Source: Steromphala cineraria (Eukaryota > Mollusca > Gastropoda > Trochida > Trochidae). From it: a DNA stretch of 64,000 bases. Below are positions 33,701 to 42,848 of this stretch, one piece after another. Within the stretch, counting starts at the first letter, position 1; every line of letters starts with the position of its first letter. The notes beneath the pieces are model-generated. The model saw only the letters and a list, made by a program, of their open reading frames with translations, was not told where the DNA came from and made no database searches. Made by a program: the position numbers and the translations under genes. The DNA lies in NCBI GenBank assembly GCA_916613615.1, contig OU744730.1, positions 36,627,315 to 36,691,314 on the forward strand, given 5' to 3'.

Positions 33701-35773
33701 TCTAAATGATCTAATTGCTTCTACTAGCGCTAAGCCTTCTTTCTCTGTGATGCTCCAATTCTTCTCACTGCCATGTAGAGCTCTTCCACCATAGGCCACA
33801 GGATGTTCTTTATCGTCATGGTCTTTCTGACTTAAGACAAAGCCTATGCTCATATCACTGGCATCTGTTGAAAGTATGAATTCTTTTTCGAAATTTGGAT
33901 AGGCCAAAACTGGTGTGGTGCACATAGCTTCTTTGAGAGCATTGAATGCTTTTTCACATTCAAGTGACCACTGGAATTTGGGTTTCTTGTCTGAAATGGT
34001 TTCTGAATGTTTCTTAAGAAGAGCATTTAAAGGTAGAGAAATTTTGGCATAGTCTTTAACATATTTCCTGTAGAAATTTGTAAGTCCCAAGAATGATCTG
34101 ACTTGCTTCTGGGACTTAGGAACTGGAAAAGATTTGATGGCTTCTATCTTCTTGTCGTCTACCTGCACACCTCCACAAGATAAAACATGGCCAAGAAAGG
34201 ACACTTTGTCTGTCGCAAAATTACATTTGGATGGTTTCAATGTTAAGTTTGCCTGCCTGAGATAGTAAAACACTTGTTCTAAATGGGTCAGATGGTCTTC
34301 AAATGTTTGGCTATTGATGATTAAGTCATCTATGTAGATTAGGGCAATTTTGAAAAGTAGTTTTCTAAGCACTTTTGACATGAGCATCTGAAAACAAAGT
34401 GGTGAATTTGTTAAGCCTTGAGGCAAGCGTTTAAATTGATAGAGTCCTTTGTGTGTCACAAAAGCTGTTTTGTGCTTTGAATTCTCGTGGAGAGGGACCT
34501 GGAAGAAGCCATTTGCTAAATCTAACGTTGAAAAAATTTGAGCTTTTTTGCTTGCAATCTGGTCAACAACATCATCAAACACAGGTAGAGGCCATGACAT
34601 TGGTAAAATAACAGCATTTAATTTTCTATAGTCACAGACAAATCTGTAAGTACCATCTCGCTTCTTAACTAAAACTATGGGAGCAGCATACATCGAGCAG
34701 GATTCCTCGATGAGGTCATTCTTCAGGAAGTCGTCGACAAGTTCTTCTGTGACCTTCTGCAGATGGGGTGACTGGCGGTAAGGTCTACATCTAATGGGTG
34801 CAGTGTTGCCAGTGTCTATTTCATGATAATGCATGTCTGTCTTCCCTAGGTCTGTCAAACTTGTCGAAAAGATATCCCTATTCCTACCTAGAAACTCTAA
34901 CAGTCTATGTCTTTGCTCTTTGGTAAGCTGAGCATTTGCTAGATCAAATCCAAGCTCTTTAGCAATATTAACATAGTCTTTGTCCTGCTTATTACCGTCT
35001 GTGTCTGTTTGTACTGTGTTTACTGGCTCACAGTCAGTGTCAAATATATTGTCAACATCAATATAGCTAAAGCTGCCAACTACTGAATCTTTCTCTAGTA
35101 CTATTTCTTCTTGAGATGGATTCATAAGCCGAAACGTCCCTATCCCGTTGTTTGATTGACATATGGTATTGCCACCTGCTACTTCAAAATTTTCTGCTAG
35201 TGAAGAGATTGGTTCTATGAGAATGGTCACTCCGTCTGGAACATCTTCTAATCTAACTTTGAAATGTATCTCACTCTGAGGAGGAATGTAAATCTGGTCA
35301 ATAGTTTTGGCTAATCCTGACATTTCTGAACTGGTCATAAATCTAATATAATGTCTGTCTGAGGTCTTATTGTCAATAATTAAAGAATCACAACTGAAAT
35401 CTAAAACAACATCATTCTCTTCAAGGAATTCTAATCCCAAAATTACCGCTTTTGGCATAGTAGGGAGAACATGAAACCTATCAGAAAATTCTTGGCCTTC
35501 AATAGAAAAGTCCAAGACAACTGATCCTATCACCTCCAGTAAGGATCCTCCAACTCCTCTTACATGTGGGAAACGTGATTTCCCTACTTTAACATCCGGA
35601 AATGCTAGTTCAAGGAAGTTGGACGAAATGCAATTGACGCTACTACCTGAATCTACGAGGCAGGCAGCAGAACAATCACCAAAGTCAGCCTTAATGATTG
35701 ACTTGGCAAGAGGGGTGACAAGAGAAACAATTGGGATTTCTCCCTCAAAGTTGCCATCCATACCAGAACTCAT
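30755..35773 (-). CDS. Ty3/gypsy pol polyprotein with chromodomain, 1672 residues
   Basis: One unbroken frame. The aspartic protease is at about 30-120 (LVDSG, D41). RT is at about 320-510 (YIDD 480-483). RNase H follows (STDAS D637, YTDH D704, NADALS D748). The integrase has HHCC Zn residues near 941-982 and catalytic D1011, D1071, E1107 (D,D35E). A Lys/Gln-rich linker spans about 1300-1425. A chromodomain is at about 1427-1475 (YYRIKWKD, NTWEYG). A further folded-looking region lies at about 1538-1598. All catalytic residues are present. Together with nearly identical LTRs this suggests recent activity. Gag is missing upstream (only 266 bp). Chromodomains in such pols direct integration to marked chromatin. 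Confidence 0.93.
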   Translation of the reverse strand: MSSGMDGNFEGEIPIVSLVTPLAKSIIKADFGDCSAACLVDSGSSVNCISSNFLELAFPDVKVGKSRFPHVRGVGGSLLEVIGSVVLDFSIEGQEFSDRFHVLPTMPKAVILGLEFLEENDVVLDFSCDSLIIDNKTSDRHYIRFMTSSEMSGLAKTIDQIYIPPQSEIHFKVRLEDVPDGVTILIEPISSLAENFEVAGGNTICQSNNGIGTFRLMNPSQEEIVLEKDSVVGSFSYIDVDNIFDTDCEPVNTVQTDTDGNKQDKDYVNIAKELGFDLANAQLTKEQRHRLLEFLGRNRDIFSTSLTDLGKTDMHYHEIDTGNTAPIRCRPYRQSPHLQKVTEELVDDFLKNDLIEESCSMYAAPIVLVKKRDGTYRFVCDYRKLNAVILPMSWPLPVFDDVVDQIASKKAQIFSTLDLANGFFQVPLHENSKHKTAFVTHKGLYQFKRLPQGLTNSPLCFQMLMSKVLRKLLFKIALIYIDDLIINSQTFEDHLTHLEQVFYYLRQANLTLKPSKCNFATDKVSFLGHVLSCGGVQVDDKKIEAIKSFPVPKSQKQVRSFLGLTNFYRKYVKDYAKISLPLNALLKKHSETISDKKPKFQWSLECEKAFNALKEAMCTTPVLAYPNFEKEFILSTDASDMSIGFVLSQKDHDDKEHPVAYGGRALHGSEKNWSITEKEGLALVEAIRSFRSYLANSKFIVYTDHIALKWLKSIKDATGRLGRWSLELSTYNFDIIHRSGKCNGNADALSRRVYEENINCNSQTEEDTERTIFTSTTPSTTPSFHSRHTIKPPRSSVNVSEHASINAFTTVQNASAFSVTFEYEEDYCTMPEEVVASIYSVNTDIPKDKILEVTIQAHPNLHHLQRVCPDFMQVFDYKEENILPDDEKERHKVLVEADRYEIDNGILYRFVPQRQKGHTDKFIKQLAVPRTLRNQVLQGYHDALLGGCHHGKERMHNTIRPKYFWPGMYQEISTYVQSCEVCQQSKRHYHAKKAPLCPMPVEEIFTRWHIDILGPLPTTPEKYKHILVITDAASRWCEAFPIRTQEAKEVANVMVREIFCRYGAPRTLISDRGQNFMSKLIKAICELFEVKMTHTSPYHPQTNSCVERMNSYINQSLRAYCNKSQNDWDHLLPGIMMAYRMAPNSSTQKSPFISLFGREMRAPQDVTLIPKEKLGKNDRSYLSNLLEELEITRQVAAENNARAKEVYSEQYNRKAKEPEFIPGQRVWLFCQKVEKGLSSKLTKKWYGSYYIVNLGPNYTYKLRRSSDNKIHKPLVHANRLKPYFDPADRPQNPPEPLLHNNDNMDPDVIEDDSSQNENDLQEVNQKDKEVQKEKPKECQQKQNGTKINQNKKNTGTPAKSQQELQQNQNDSSSHKSKDKKNGKDKTNNQKSKAKPKKKNQETQGKTRQQENEDESKQTEKTQQITANKIDSILSSKRANKKIYYRIKWKDTEKGNTWEYGSSIPDALKRDFHSKRSMSGRRRKRPLKRHKFFEKKTTEQEQDVNVVSEEAPNMCQQTETPCIVQAVPPMPIFPKNLRSIEMKVTEVIGIELVNGDCYVTVLLDIPCPDNERVLYLESVHPRLVQNYLNKCWNEVYEYKKDKCNQGCLDSLPIFATRINQHYNWIEYRQILSTSTSPYMYSIIYDFDVKQVNIFLQKIQVLLTKRYELLIVPQ

Positions 35774-36042
35774 GTTTAAGAAACCTTAAAGTAAGCAAAA
35801 TAACTAAACCAAGAATGAGATAAGATAAAAATGGTAATGTACTTACACTTTTTATGAATTTCCTTATCACTTGGCGGCCTCAATGAGTAGGTGTGGTCTT
35901 TGAGTTTCTCTCGTGGTCAGTGGATGTCGTTGCTGTTATATCATCTGAGATACTTTCATATCTTCAGACTAGTCCTCTGTCTGTGTGTCCAAAACAATTC
36001 CTGGCATCTGGATTCAGGATCTTTTGAAGATTCTCACCAAGT

Positions 36043-36829
36043 TATCATAAGGCTGAGGCAGGGTTCCTGGAAATCCTCATCTGCCCCAACTTTTGATATT
36101 CCGGGTTGATGGTCTAATTGTCCAGTTTTAACGGGGAATTAACTCTAGGCAGAAGAAATCCAAAGTCCATGGAATAGATATGCACACTTTTATTTACAGG
36201 AATGACTTACATAACAACATAGATACAATATGTAGATGACAGTTGGTTTCCACTCCAGGGGCATGAAGGTCCAAGTAGTAAGTCAGCCCCCGGAGTAGTC
36301 CTGAGATGTGTTAAGTATGATTCCCAAACTGCAACTGAACATTCTAATTTCTCTGATGGTTTATATAGCTAAATGAAGGCAACCTCTCATTGGTCAAATT
36401 TGTTGTTTATTGTTTTACATTCTCTAGACAGTTTATCACATGTCTTAGTTATAGGAGGATTAAATGAGTGTCATCAATGAAGTTTCTTAAGTGGATTATC
36501 TATAATTAGCCTAAGGCTCTATCTACTAAAATCACTGTCAGTGTCAACACTTTACCAAAGGAATTAGAACAAGAGGTAGCCAAGACGTCTACATTTTATA
36601 TGAAGATTATCTCTTGACATTTTGTAGCTTGAGGTGAATGTGAATATGGGAAAAGTTGTCTTTATCTAAAATATTTGAAATAATTACATTGTATGTCATG
36701 AATGATATTTACTTGTATGTTTTGAATTGTTACTGTAACTTTGATATTTTTGTTAAAGGTAATGATATATTTTCCTAAATTCTATGATTATAAGTTTAAT
36801 GTAATTTGGGCAATATCAAGCCCATGATA
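36043..36829 (-). repeat. Ty3 LTR (5' LTR in element orientation)
   Basis: 787 bp, followed on the - strand by a 266-bp leader (36042-35774) that holds only the candidate primer-binding site and no gag frame. The pol ATG at 35773 comes next. Confidence 0.95.
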
Positions 36830-37548
36830 ATACTACCAGCTTCAGCTCCCGATGTTGACAGGGACTTTGCCCGTTTGGATGCCCGTCCAAACCAGAGATT
36901 TGTTAAAGATCAGTTAACAATCACCCGTAAGGATGTCAAGGAAATGGATCTAGCGGCCCGTAACTCGTTGACATCTTATCTTACATCAACTGGTTCGCGT
37001 TAGGAGTTAGGCAACTTTTACCTCCCACTTTCCAGGACTATACTGGTATCAAGCCCTCCACTCTTACTGTCATGAGCGCAGAAGAAGTTGCCCTAGCTCA
37101 CTCTTTTTTAGACGTAATTTACCAAGCAGTAGGCAATGCGACTCTTGCTCAGCTATCTTCTGTCGCTAGACTAACAGCCCTTGAGAGATCGCGTCTTCTG
37201 GGAGCGGTCAAGATTTTGCCGACGGATGCTAAGGAAGACCTTTTCCAACAACCGCTCAACACGGATTCTATGTTCAATGGCCAGTGCTCTCAGGCTATTG
37301 CAACTCAGGAAGCCCAAACTAATCGCAATCTGAATCAACAGCTCGCTTCAGCTCTCCTTGCTCAGACCAGGAATCAACGAGGCAACCCCCGTGGTAGGAG
37401 AGGTTTCGGCGCCACTACACCCCGACCTCCCCTCAATCATTCTGCCTTTGATCGTGCTGCCAAGTCCTACGGTCGACCACCCCCCTCTTCTTCACAATCT
37501 CAACCCCCCCAGGGAGTTTCAACAGCAACCACCTAGATCCAATTTTCG
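36830..37548 (+). pseudogene. DIRS gag, C-terminal part after the insertion
   Basis: It resumes as LPASAPDVDRDFARLDARPN (one frame) and, after a shift near 37003, as QDYTGIKPSTLTVMSAEEVA (another). It ends in an Arg/Gly/Pro-rich nucleic-acid-binding tail (RGNPRGRRGFG). The order matches DIRS gag. Two or more frameshifts make it non-functional. Confidence 0.75.
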
Positions 37549-37839
37549 TGGCAGAGGTAATAATGGATCCAAACCCTCTTATCGCCGTTGACTCCGTAAC
37601 CGTTCCTATGATATCGTCAGACCCTTACGAACCGGAAACGCCCACAGACTTTCTCTTGGATTTCGACTTCAATACGCCAGTCGCACCCTCCCCGGTGGGG
37701 GGTCGGCTGCAACGCTTTTCCCAGAATCGGACCCAAATCACTCAAGACAAGTGGATACAATCTGTGATTTCCAAAGGGGTACCAACTCCAATTCCAGACT
37801 CATCCACCCCTGGCCACACACCCTCAGGGAAGAAGATTT

Positions 37840-38582
37840 CTATTACAGGGGAGTCGTCTGGAAGCTGCTCTACTAGCTATAGAGCAATTATTGCTGAAGG
37901 AGGCTGTTATCGAACTCTCCCCCCTAGACACTTCGAAGGGGTTTTATTCACCAGTTTTTCTAGTCCCAAAGCGGGACACAAAAGAGATGCGTATGATTAT
38001 AGACTTGAAGATCCTAAACAAGAATTTTCTGTTACCTCCTCCCAGATTCACCATGGAGTCCTTGAAGAATGTGAGGAAGCTAGTTCAGCTGGACAGCAAG
38101 TTTGTAAGACCTCAAGGATGCTTACCTCCACATTCCTATTCACAAACAGTCACAGAAATTCCTGAGATTCGCGGTCAACAGAAGGAGATTTCAATTCCAA
38201 GTTCTTCCTTTCGGAGTCTCCATCGCACCGTGGCTCTTCACTATGATCATGAAACCCCTGCTTCAGTTTGCACCTCAGGGGGATAGCTATTCACGGATAC
38301 CTGGACGATTTTCTGACACGGCATCTCTCAACATTGATCTTAATCAAGCACCTCAACTTCGCGATCCATGTGTTTACCCACTTAGGATGGATCATACACC
38401 CGGACAAGTCCGAACTAGTTCCATCTCCAAGGATCAAGTTTCTCGGGGCTGTGTTAGACGCAGAGAAAGGTCTGATTTTTCCCGTTCAAGATCGATGGTT
38501 GACTACCCGAACTCTCATCTTCTCTCTACTCTCGACTCTGACGGCTACACTACGGAAATGGATGTCACTACGGGTTTCCTGA
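37840..38582 (+). pseudogene. DIRS reverse transcriptase, frameshifted
   Basis: The 37891 frame holds GFYSPVFLVPKRD and a MIIDLKILNK block. After D at VQLDSKF the reading shifts through other frames. The frame at 38268 contains HGYLDDFL, the YLDD catalytic site, then HPDKSELVPSPRIKFLG. Motif order and spacing fit DIRS-type RT. At least two frameshifts separate the fingers from the palm, so no active enzyme can be made. Confidence 0.8.
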
Positions 38583-38739
38583 CGTCGATTCAAGCGTTCA
38601 CAGTCAGGGGTCGCCTCAATCTCAGACACACACAGTCCTGGATAAATCAGAACAGAATTCAGGATCTCGACTCTGTCATAGTGTGCCCACTGCACGTTTG
38701 CCGGGAGTTGGAATGGTGGACTCAGGAACACAATGTGAT

Positions 38740-39130
38740 TTTGGGAGCAAGATTCACAGACCCACCACCACTATATACTATCTTCACGGATGCGTTGCAA
38801 GAAGGATGGGGTGCGCATATGGACAATCTGGAGACACAGGGGAATGGACTGTCCAGGAATCTTTTCTGCACATCAATCTCTTGGAGATGCTTGCAGTTAT
38901 CAAGGCTTTCAACGAGCGGTGGAGGCTACTGTATCGAACCAGCGTCATGATCGTGTCCGACAATGCAACAGTAGTTGCTTACATAAACAAGCAAGGAGGG
39001 ACCAGATCCCAGAACTTGATGTACTTAACTCGTCAGCTGTTTCAACTAACGGATCGGTGCAAGGTAATACTCAGGGCGAGACACATTCCGGGAAGACTTA
39101 ACGTTCGATATGCTCTCCAGGAGGAATCAA
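38740..39130 (+). pseudogene. DIRS RNase H
   Basis: In the 38683 frame and its alternates one reads FTDALQEGWGAHM, FLHINLLEMLAVIKAF, SDNATVVAYINKQGG and ARHIPGRLNVRYAL. These are the four acidic blocks of the DIRS RNase H, ending in the HIPG.LN motif that normally precedes ADxLSR. The final block is altered and a frame change lies near 38830. Confidence 0.78.
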
Positions 39131-39407
39131 GTGATTCAAACCGAATGGACCCTGCACGAAGAAGCATTCCGTTTGATTTCGGACAGGTGGGAGACCCCCT
39201 GCATCGAGCCAGAACTTTCGTCTACCAATCCCGGATCCTCAGGCTTGGGCGGTGGACGCTCTCTCCATGACATGGGACGGCATGATAGCCTACGCGTTCC
39301 CCCCATTCAAGATAATACCGGATGTGTTAGCAAAGATATCAACTCAGGATTGCTTGATCTATCTAGTGGCGCCCGCCTGACCCACGAGACCATGGTTTCC
39401 GAACCTA

Positions 39408-40568
39408 TTGGATCTCCTGACAGATTATCCCCTAGTCGTGCCTTGTTGGGGAAATGTGTTATTCCAGCCACGTTCGATGAGGAATCATGGCAACCTCGGA
39501 TGCTCAAGCTTCGCGCAATCCCTCCAGGAACAAGGTTTCGGAGGAGAATCTTCGAAAGCTATTATTTACTCTATCAGGGCCTCCACAGACAGACTTTACG
39601 ATGCAAAATGGAGAATTTTCACCAACTGGAGAAGAGGAAGAGATCTATTAGACAAGGATATCGCTATCCCCATGTTAGCGGATTTCCTATTGTATTTGAG
39701 AAATGGGAGGAAATTAAAACATGGAACCATTGAGGGTTACAGATCGGCAATATCATCAGTATGTGATATTCAGGGGTTATCAATAGGATCGGATATCTCC
39801 TTACACAGAATGATCAGATCTTTTCAGATTCAGGATATTACAACTCCTTCAATTTTCCCCACATGGGATCTTTGTATTGTTCTACAGTCTTTACTCAAAG
39901 CGCCATATGAACCGCTGAGTTCGACTCCATTAAAGTTCCTCTCCTACAAAACAGCTTTTTTACTTGCCTTCGCTTCAGCTGCTCGAGTGTCGGAACTCCA
40001 TGCGATTGACAATTCATCCATAAGATTCTCAAAGGATAGGAAGGAAGTGACTTGTCGTGCATTACCGGAATTCCTCGCCAAGAATCAATCCTCTTCTTCG
40101 GGACCACTAGGAACAAGGTCTTTTAGGATCCCAGCTCTGCCTGTATCTACGTCTCGCTCAGAAAAGGAGAGACTTTTGTGCCCAGTCAGATGTCTCAGAT
40201 GGTATTTTCAAAGAACAGCTTCGTTCCGTCGCAATAGGAGGAGATTGTTCTTATCCTGTAAACCTGCTGTGGATACAGAAATATCCAAGAACACTATATC
40301 ATCTTGGCTTAGGAAAACTATTGTTTTTGCTTACCATCTCAAGGATCAGGACACAGTTAATGTCAAGTTTTTTCCTCATGAGATTAGAGCCTTATCCTCA
40401 TCGCTTTCGGCTTGGAAATCAGTCTCAATTCAACAACTAGTATCCTCTTGCCAGTGGAAGGGATCGAATACATTCATCTCATCATACTTACGGGATATCT
40501 CACCCTCACTATCAGGAATCAGTGATCTAGGACCCTTAGTCGCGACTCAGCACGTGACTTTGGCGTGA
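39408..40568 (+). CDS. DIRS tyrosine recombinase (386-residue open frame)
   Basis: The catalytic set is visible: R193 (SAARVSEL), H324 and R327 (FFPHEIRA), W350 and Y360 (SNTFISSYLRD). The N-terminal half has a SAM-like core-binding region (residues about 60-135). DIRS elements use this enzyme, rather than a DDE integrase, to insert a circular DNA copy. It is the only DIRS protein here with an unbroken frame. The true start may be upstream in another frame, since DIRS recombinases often overlap the RT/RH frame. Whether it is expressed is unknown. Confidence 0.85.
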   Translation: MDLLTDYPLVVPCWGNVLFQPRSMRNHGNLGCSSFAQSLQEQGFGGESSKAIIYSIRASTDRLYDAKWRIFTNWRRGRDLLDKDIAIPMLADFLLYLRNGRKLKHGTIEGYRSAISSVCDIQGLSIGSDISLHRMIRSFQIQDITTPSIFPTWDLCIVLQSLLKAPYEPLSSTPLKFLSYKTAFLLAFASAARVSELHAIDNSSIRFSKDRKEVTCRALPEFLAKNQSSSSGPLGTRSFRIPALPVSTSRSEKERLLCPVRCLRWYFQRTASFRRNRRRLFLSCKPAVDTEISKNTISSWLRKTIVFAYHLKDQDTVNVKFFPHEIRALSSSLSAWKSVSIQQLVSSCQWKGSNTFISSYLRDISPSLSGISDLGPLVATQHVTLA

Positions 40569-40598
40569 GCCTAGTGTTATCAAGAAAGAGGAAAAGAA

Positions 40599-40618
40599 GG
40601 GGGGGGGGGGGGGGGGGG
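40599..40618 (+). repeat. G20 homopolymer
   Basis: An uninterrupted run of 20 G follows the recombinase stop by about 30 bp. Runs like this can form G-quadruplexes and are also prone to length error in assembly. Confidence 0.8.
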
Positions 40619-41194
40619 TCGGGGTCGTTGGAGGGAATTCGACGACTGACCTCTTCAAGTTCCAACTGAATATTTACACGGTGAGGCCATACTGTGACTG
40701 AAGTCAGGTGATGGTTCGAGATTTAGGGGCCTTGCGGTGTACGTTCAGCACTTGTTGTGGATTGGTATACCCACCAAACTTGGTCACAATTTAACCTCAA
40801 ACCGAATATGACGAAAGTTTATATTAGACCGGAAGTGACGTCACAGAGAACCAGAAGTGACGTAAGAGAGAACCGGAAATGACGTCACAACCTGAATATT
40901 CAGTAAATGTAAATATCGATCTATTAGTAGAACCGAAGTACGTCATAGTCGGTTACAAATAAACCTAACATATTAACCTGTGGTATGCACTCACTTGTTG
41001 GAATGATCAGGTGATGGGAGAAATAAACAAGATTACTGCATGAGAGTTGGAGTTTTTGTTATTTATCCATAATATTCATGAGATTTCAAGAATAAGTTAT
41101 TATAATGGATTAAGAGAGTAATTGAATCTAATTATTGGCATTGTAAATGGAGCACATCCCCTGGATCCCTCCTCCTATTATGTGAAATTCGGGA

Positions 41195-41290
41195 CTGGAG
41201 TTAGTCCCAGAGGTTAGTTTATGCCAATAATTAGGAACAATTACAATGTATTGTTAATAATTATTAGTAAACTTACCTCTGGGACGAACG
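41195..41290 (+). repeat. DIRS internal complementary region
   Basis: The first part (to about 41232: TTAGTTTATGCCAATAATT) is the complement of the left outer end at 25419-25450. The second part (from 41233: AGGAACAATTACAATG) is the complement of the right outer end at 41515-41562. The two ends therefore sit head to tail, as in the circular intermediate proposed for DIRS replication. Confidence 0.88.
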
Positions 41291-41348
41291 TTTAATCCCA
41301 CCCAGGTTTACTAATTTTACTAATTATTACTATGGACTACGGCAGTTC

Positions 41349-41562
41349 GAGAATATGAGCACATGGGCGGTCAGAGGAAGATAACTCCACAAGGAAGGAA
41401 GGAGCTGCATACCACTAATGGTAAATATGACTTAGAGTATTTTCTCTTTATTTTTTTATCTAGACTTCTACAGGTACGTTCCAGAGAACGGAGAAAAGGG
41501 CTGGAGTTCGTCTCAGAGGTAAGTTTACTAATAATTACTAACAATACATTGTAATTGTTCCT
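41349..41562 (+). repeat. DIRS right inverted terminal repeat and outer end
   Basis: It pairs with the left repeat from GAGAATATGAGCACATGGG to about 41532. The outer part to 41562 (ending GTAATTGTTCCT) pairs with the second half of the internal complementary region, which fixes the right boundary. Confidence 0.88.
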
Positions 41563-41567
41563 TTTAC

Positions 41568-41998
41568 TAAGGATGGGCGGTATTATCCATATATCGGTAT
41601 ATTGCAATACAGGAACAATGTGATACAAATCGGTACACTCTTCTGAAAATATTCATAATATTGAATGTTTTAAAACGAGCTATTTCAATCTAAAGTTGCC
41701 AAAAAAACACAACCAAATAAAAGATGATTAACGTAACTAAAGTTTTTAACAAAACCTGAAGTTGTCTTGTGAAAGTAGCTCAAATACGTATACAGATCAC
41801 AAACAGTGATTGAAAAAATACCCCTTACCAAAAGGGCTCATAGCTGAGGAATGATGCTCGTTCTTAACGCTCATATTTAGACAAGATAGCATGCACAATC
41901 TTGAATTAAAGAAGTACCAATATATTGCAATACGTATTGCAATACGCTTTTCTGTATCGCAATATATTGCAATACAGAGAGGAGGAACGATCCTTAGT
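41568..41998. mobile_element. Possible hAT-like MITE beside the DIRS end
   Basis: TAAGGATGGGCGGTATT at 41568 and GAACGATCCTTA ending at 41998 give short inverted ends (TAAGGAT). The interior is rich in GCAATA motifs repeated on both strands (TATTGCAATAC). Flanks CCTTTTAC and GTGTTTAC share only five of eight bases, so the duplication is not convincing. Confidence 0.35.
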
Positions 41999-42848
41999 GT
42001 TTACCTGTTTTGGCAGGTGCCTGCTAGAACACCCAGATTCAGGTAATAATAATAATAATAACTAGGATTGATGCGTCAATACTTAGGTCTTCAAGATTCC
42101 TCTTTGACCTTCACAAAGTGTTTGACCTTCACATGACTTTTTGTCTAAGAGGTAAACAGTAGCTAATAAATTATCAAAATGACCAAATTCCACTTGATAT
42201 TCAGTGTTAAAGACTTTTCATAAAAATTCATCATGGTGGCCAATGTCAGCTATGACACCATTCTTCAGAGAATATTATTCCTAGTAGCAGAAAAAAATTT
42301 GGTTAAATTATCTCTCACCGTTTTCGAGATACATGTGATTTAACGTTGTAATGTAAAGAAAACACTGAAATTTGAAGATTTTTTTACCCCTACTCCATGT
42401 TGGTCCTTCTATCTCCTAAACTATCAACATTTTATAATAAAGTACAACATAGCAAAAGTTGTGCTTGGAATGGCGTATGTGAAAATACAATCAATTAAAA
42501 GATATCTTTCTTAATAAAGAAACTGTGGAATCTTGAAATGTGCCCCCCTCTCATCTACATCGAGCAGCAAACTGTAATATGAAACAAATACTTCAAAATA
42601 TTTATGCCATATTTTGAACGGTGTTCATAGGGCACAATGATGTTATCGGATGTCGCACACTTCTTACGTATCATCGCGCACATATCGGCTATTTCAGCGC
42701 CTTTATTATGCACTCACTTTAAGCTTTATATCATTGCAACATGGTATGTAATAACTTATGATTTTAAGTAACCTATGTAAATTTAAGAAAAGAAAACACG
42801 GTTCAGGTGTGTCGGGTAAAGATATGCACTCGAACAAAAGTTAAACTA
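41999..42848. other. Intronic stretch, nothing recognised
   Basis: It contains a short (AAT)n tract near 42046. No gene, terminal repeat or RNA structure seen. Confidence 0.45.

Larger units (their letters stand above)
27124..36829 (-). mobile_element. Young Ty3/gypsy retrotransposon, 9.7 kb
   Basis: Two 787-bp LTRs (27124-27910 and 36043-36829) differ at only four positions. LTR ends are TATCAT and ATGATA, an inverted pair. The flanks share ATAC (or ATACT if the LTR starts one base later), a 4- or 5-bp target duplication. On the - strand, a purine tract (GAGGGGAAGA) abuts the 3' LTR, and TGGTGAGAATC, a possible primer-binding site, lies three bases inside the 5' LTR. It contains one intact pol frame and no recognisable gag. 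It is inserted in the DIRS gag. Confidence 0.93.
25419..41562 (+). mobile_element. DIRS-type tyrosine-recombinase retrotransposon (interrupted)
   Basis: Inverted terminal repeats of about 180 bp (25431-25610 against 41349-41532) enclose, in + orientation, a CxxC-bearing gag, RT with YLDD, RNase H and a tyrosine recombinase. Just inside the right repeat an internal complementary region (41195-41290) is complementary first to the left outer end and then to the right outer end. This is the diagnostic DIRS1 layout. A 9706-bp Ty3/gypsy element is inserted in gag, so the native length is about 6.4 kb. The gag and RT frames carry several shifts, so this copy is inactive. The recombinase frame is intact. 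Confidence 0.9.

Noticed and set aside
36043..36109. Second copy of the DIRS gag end overlapping the LTR
   Set aside because: The shared peptide end at 27190 and 36109 is encoded within the duplicated LTR and is not gag sequence.
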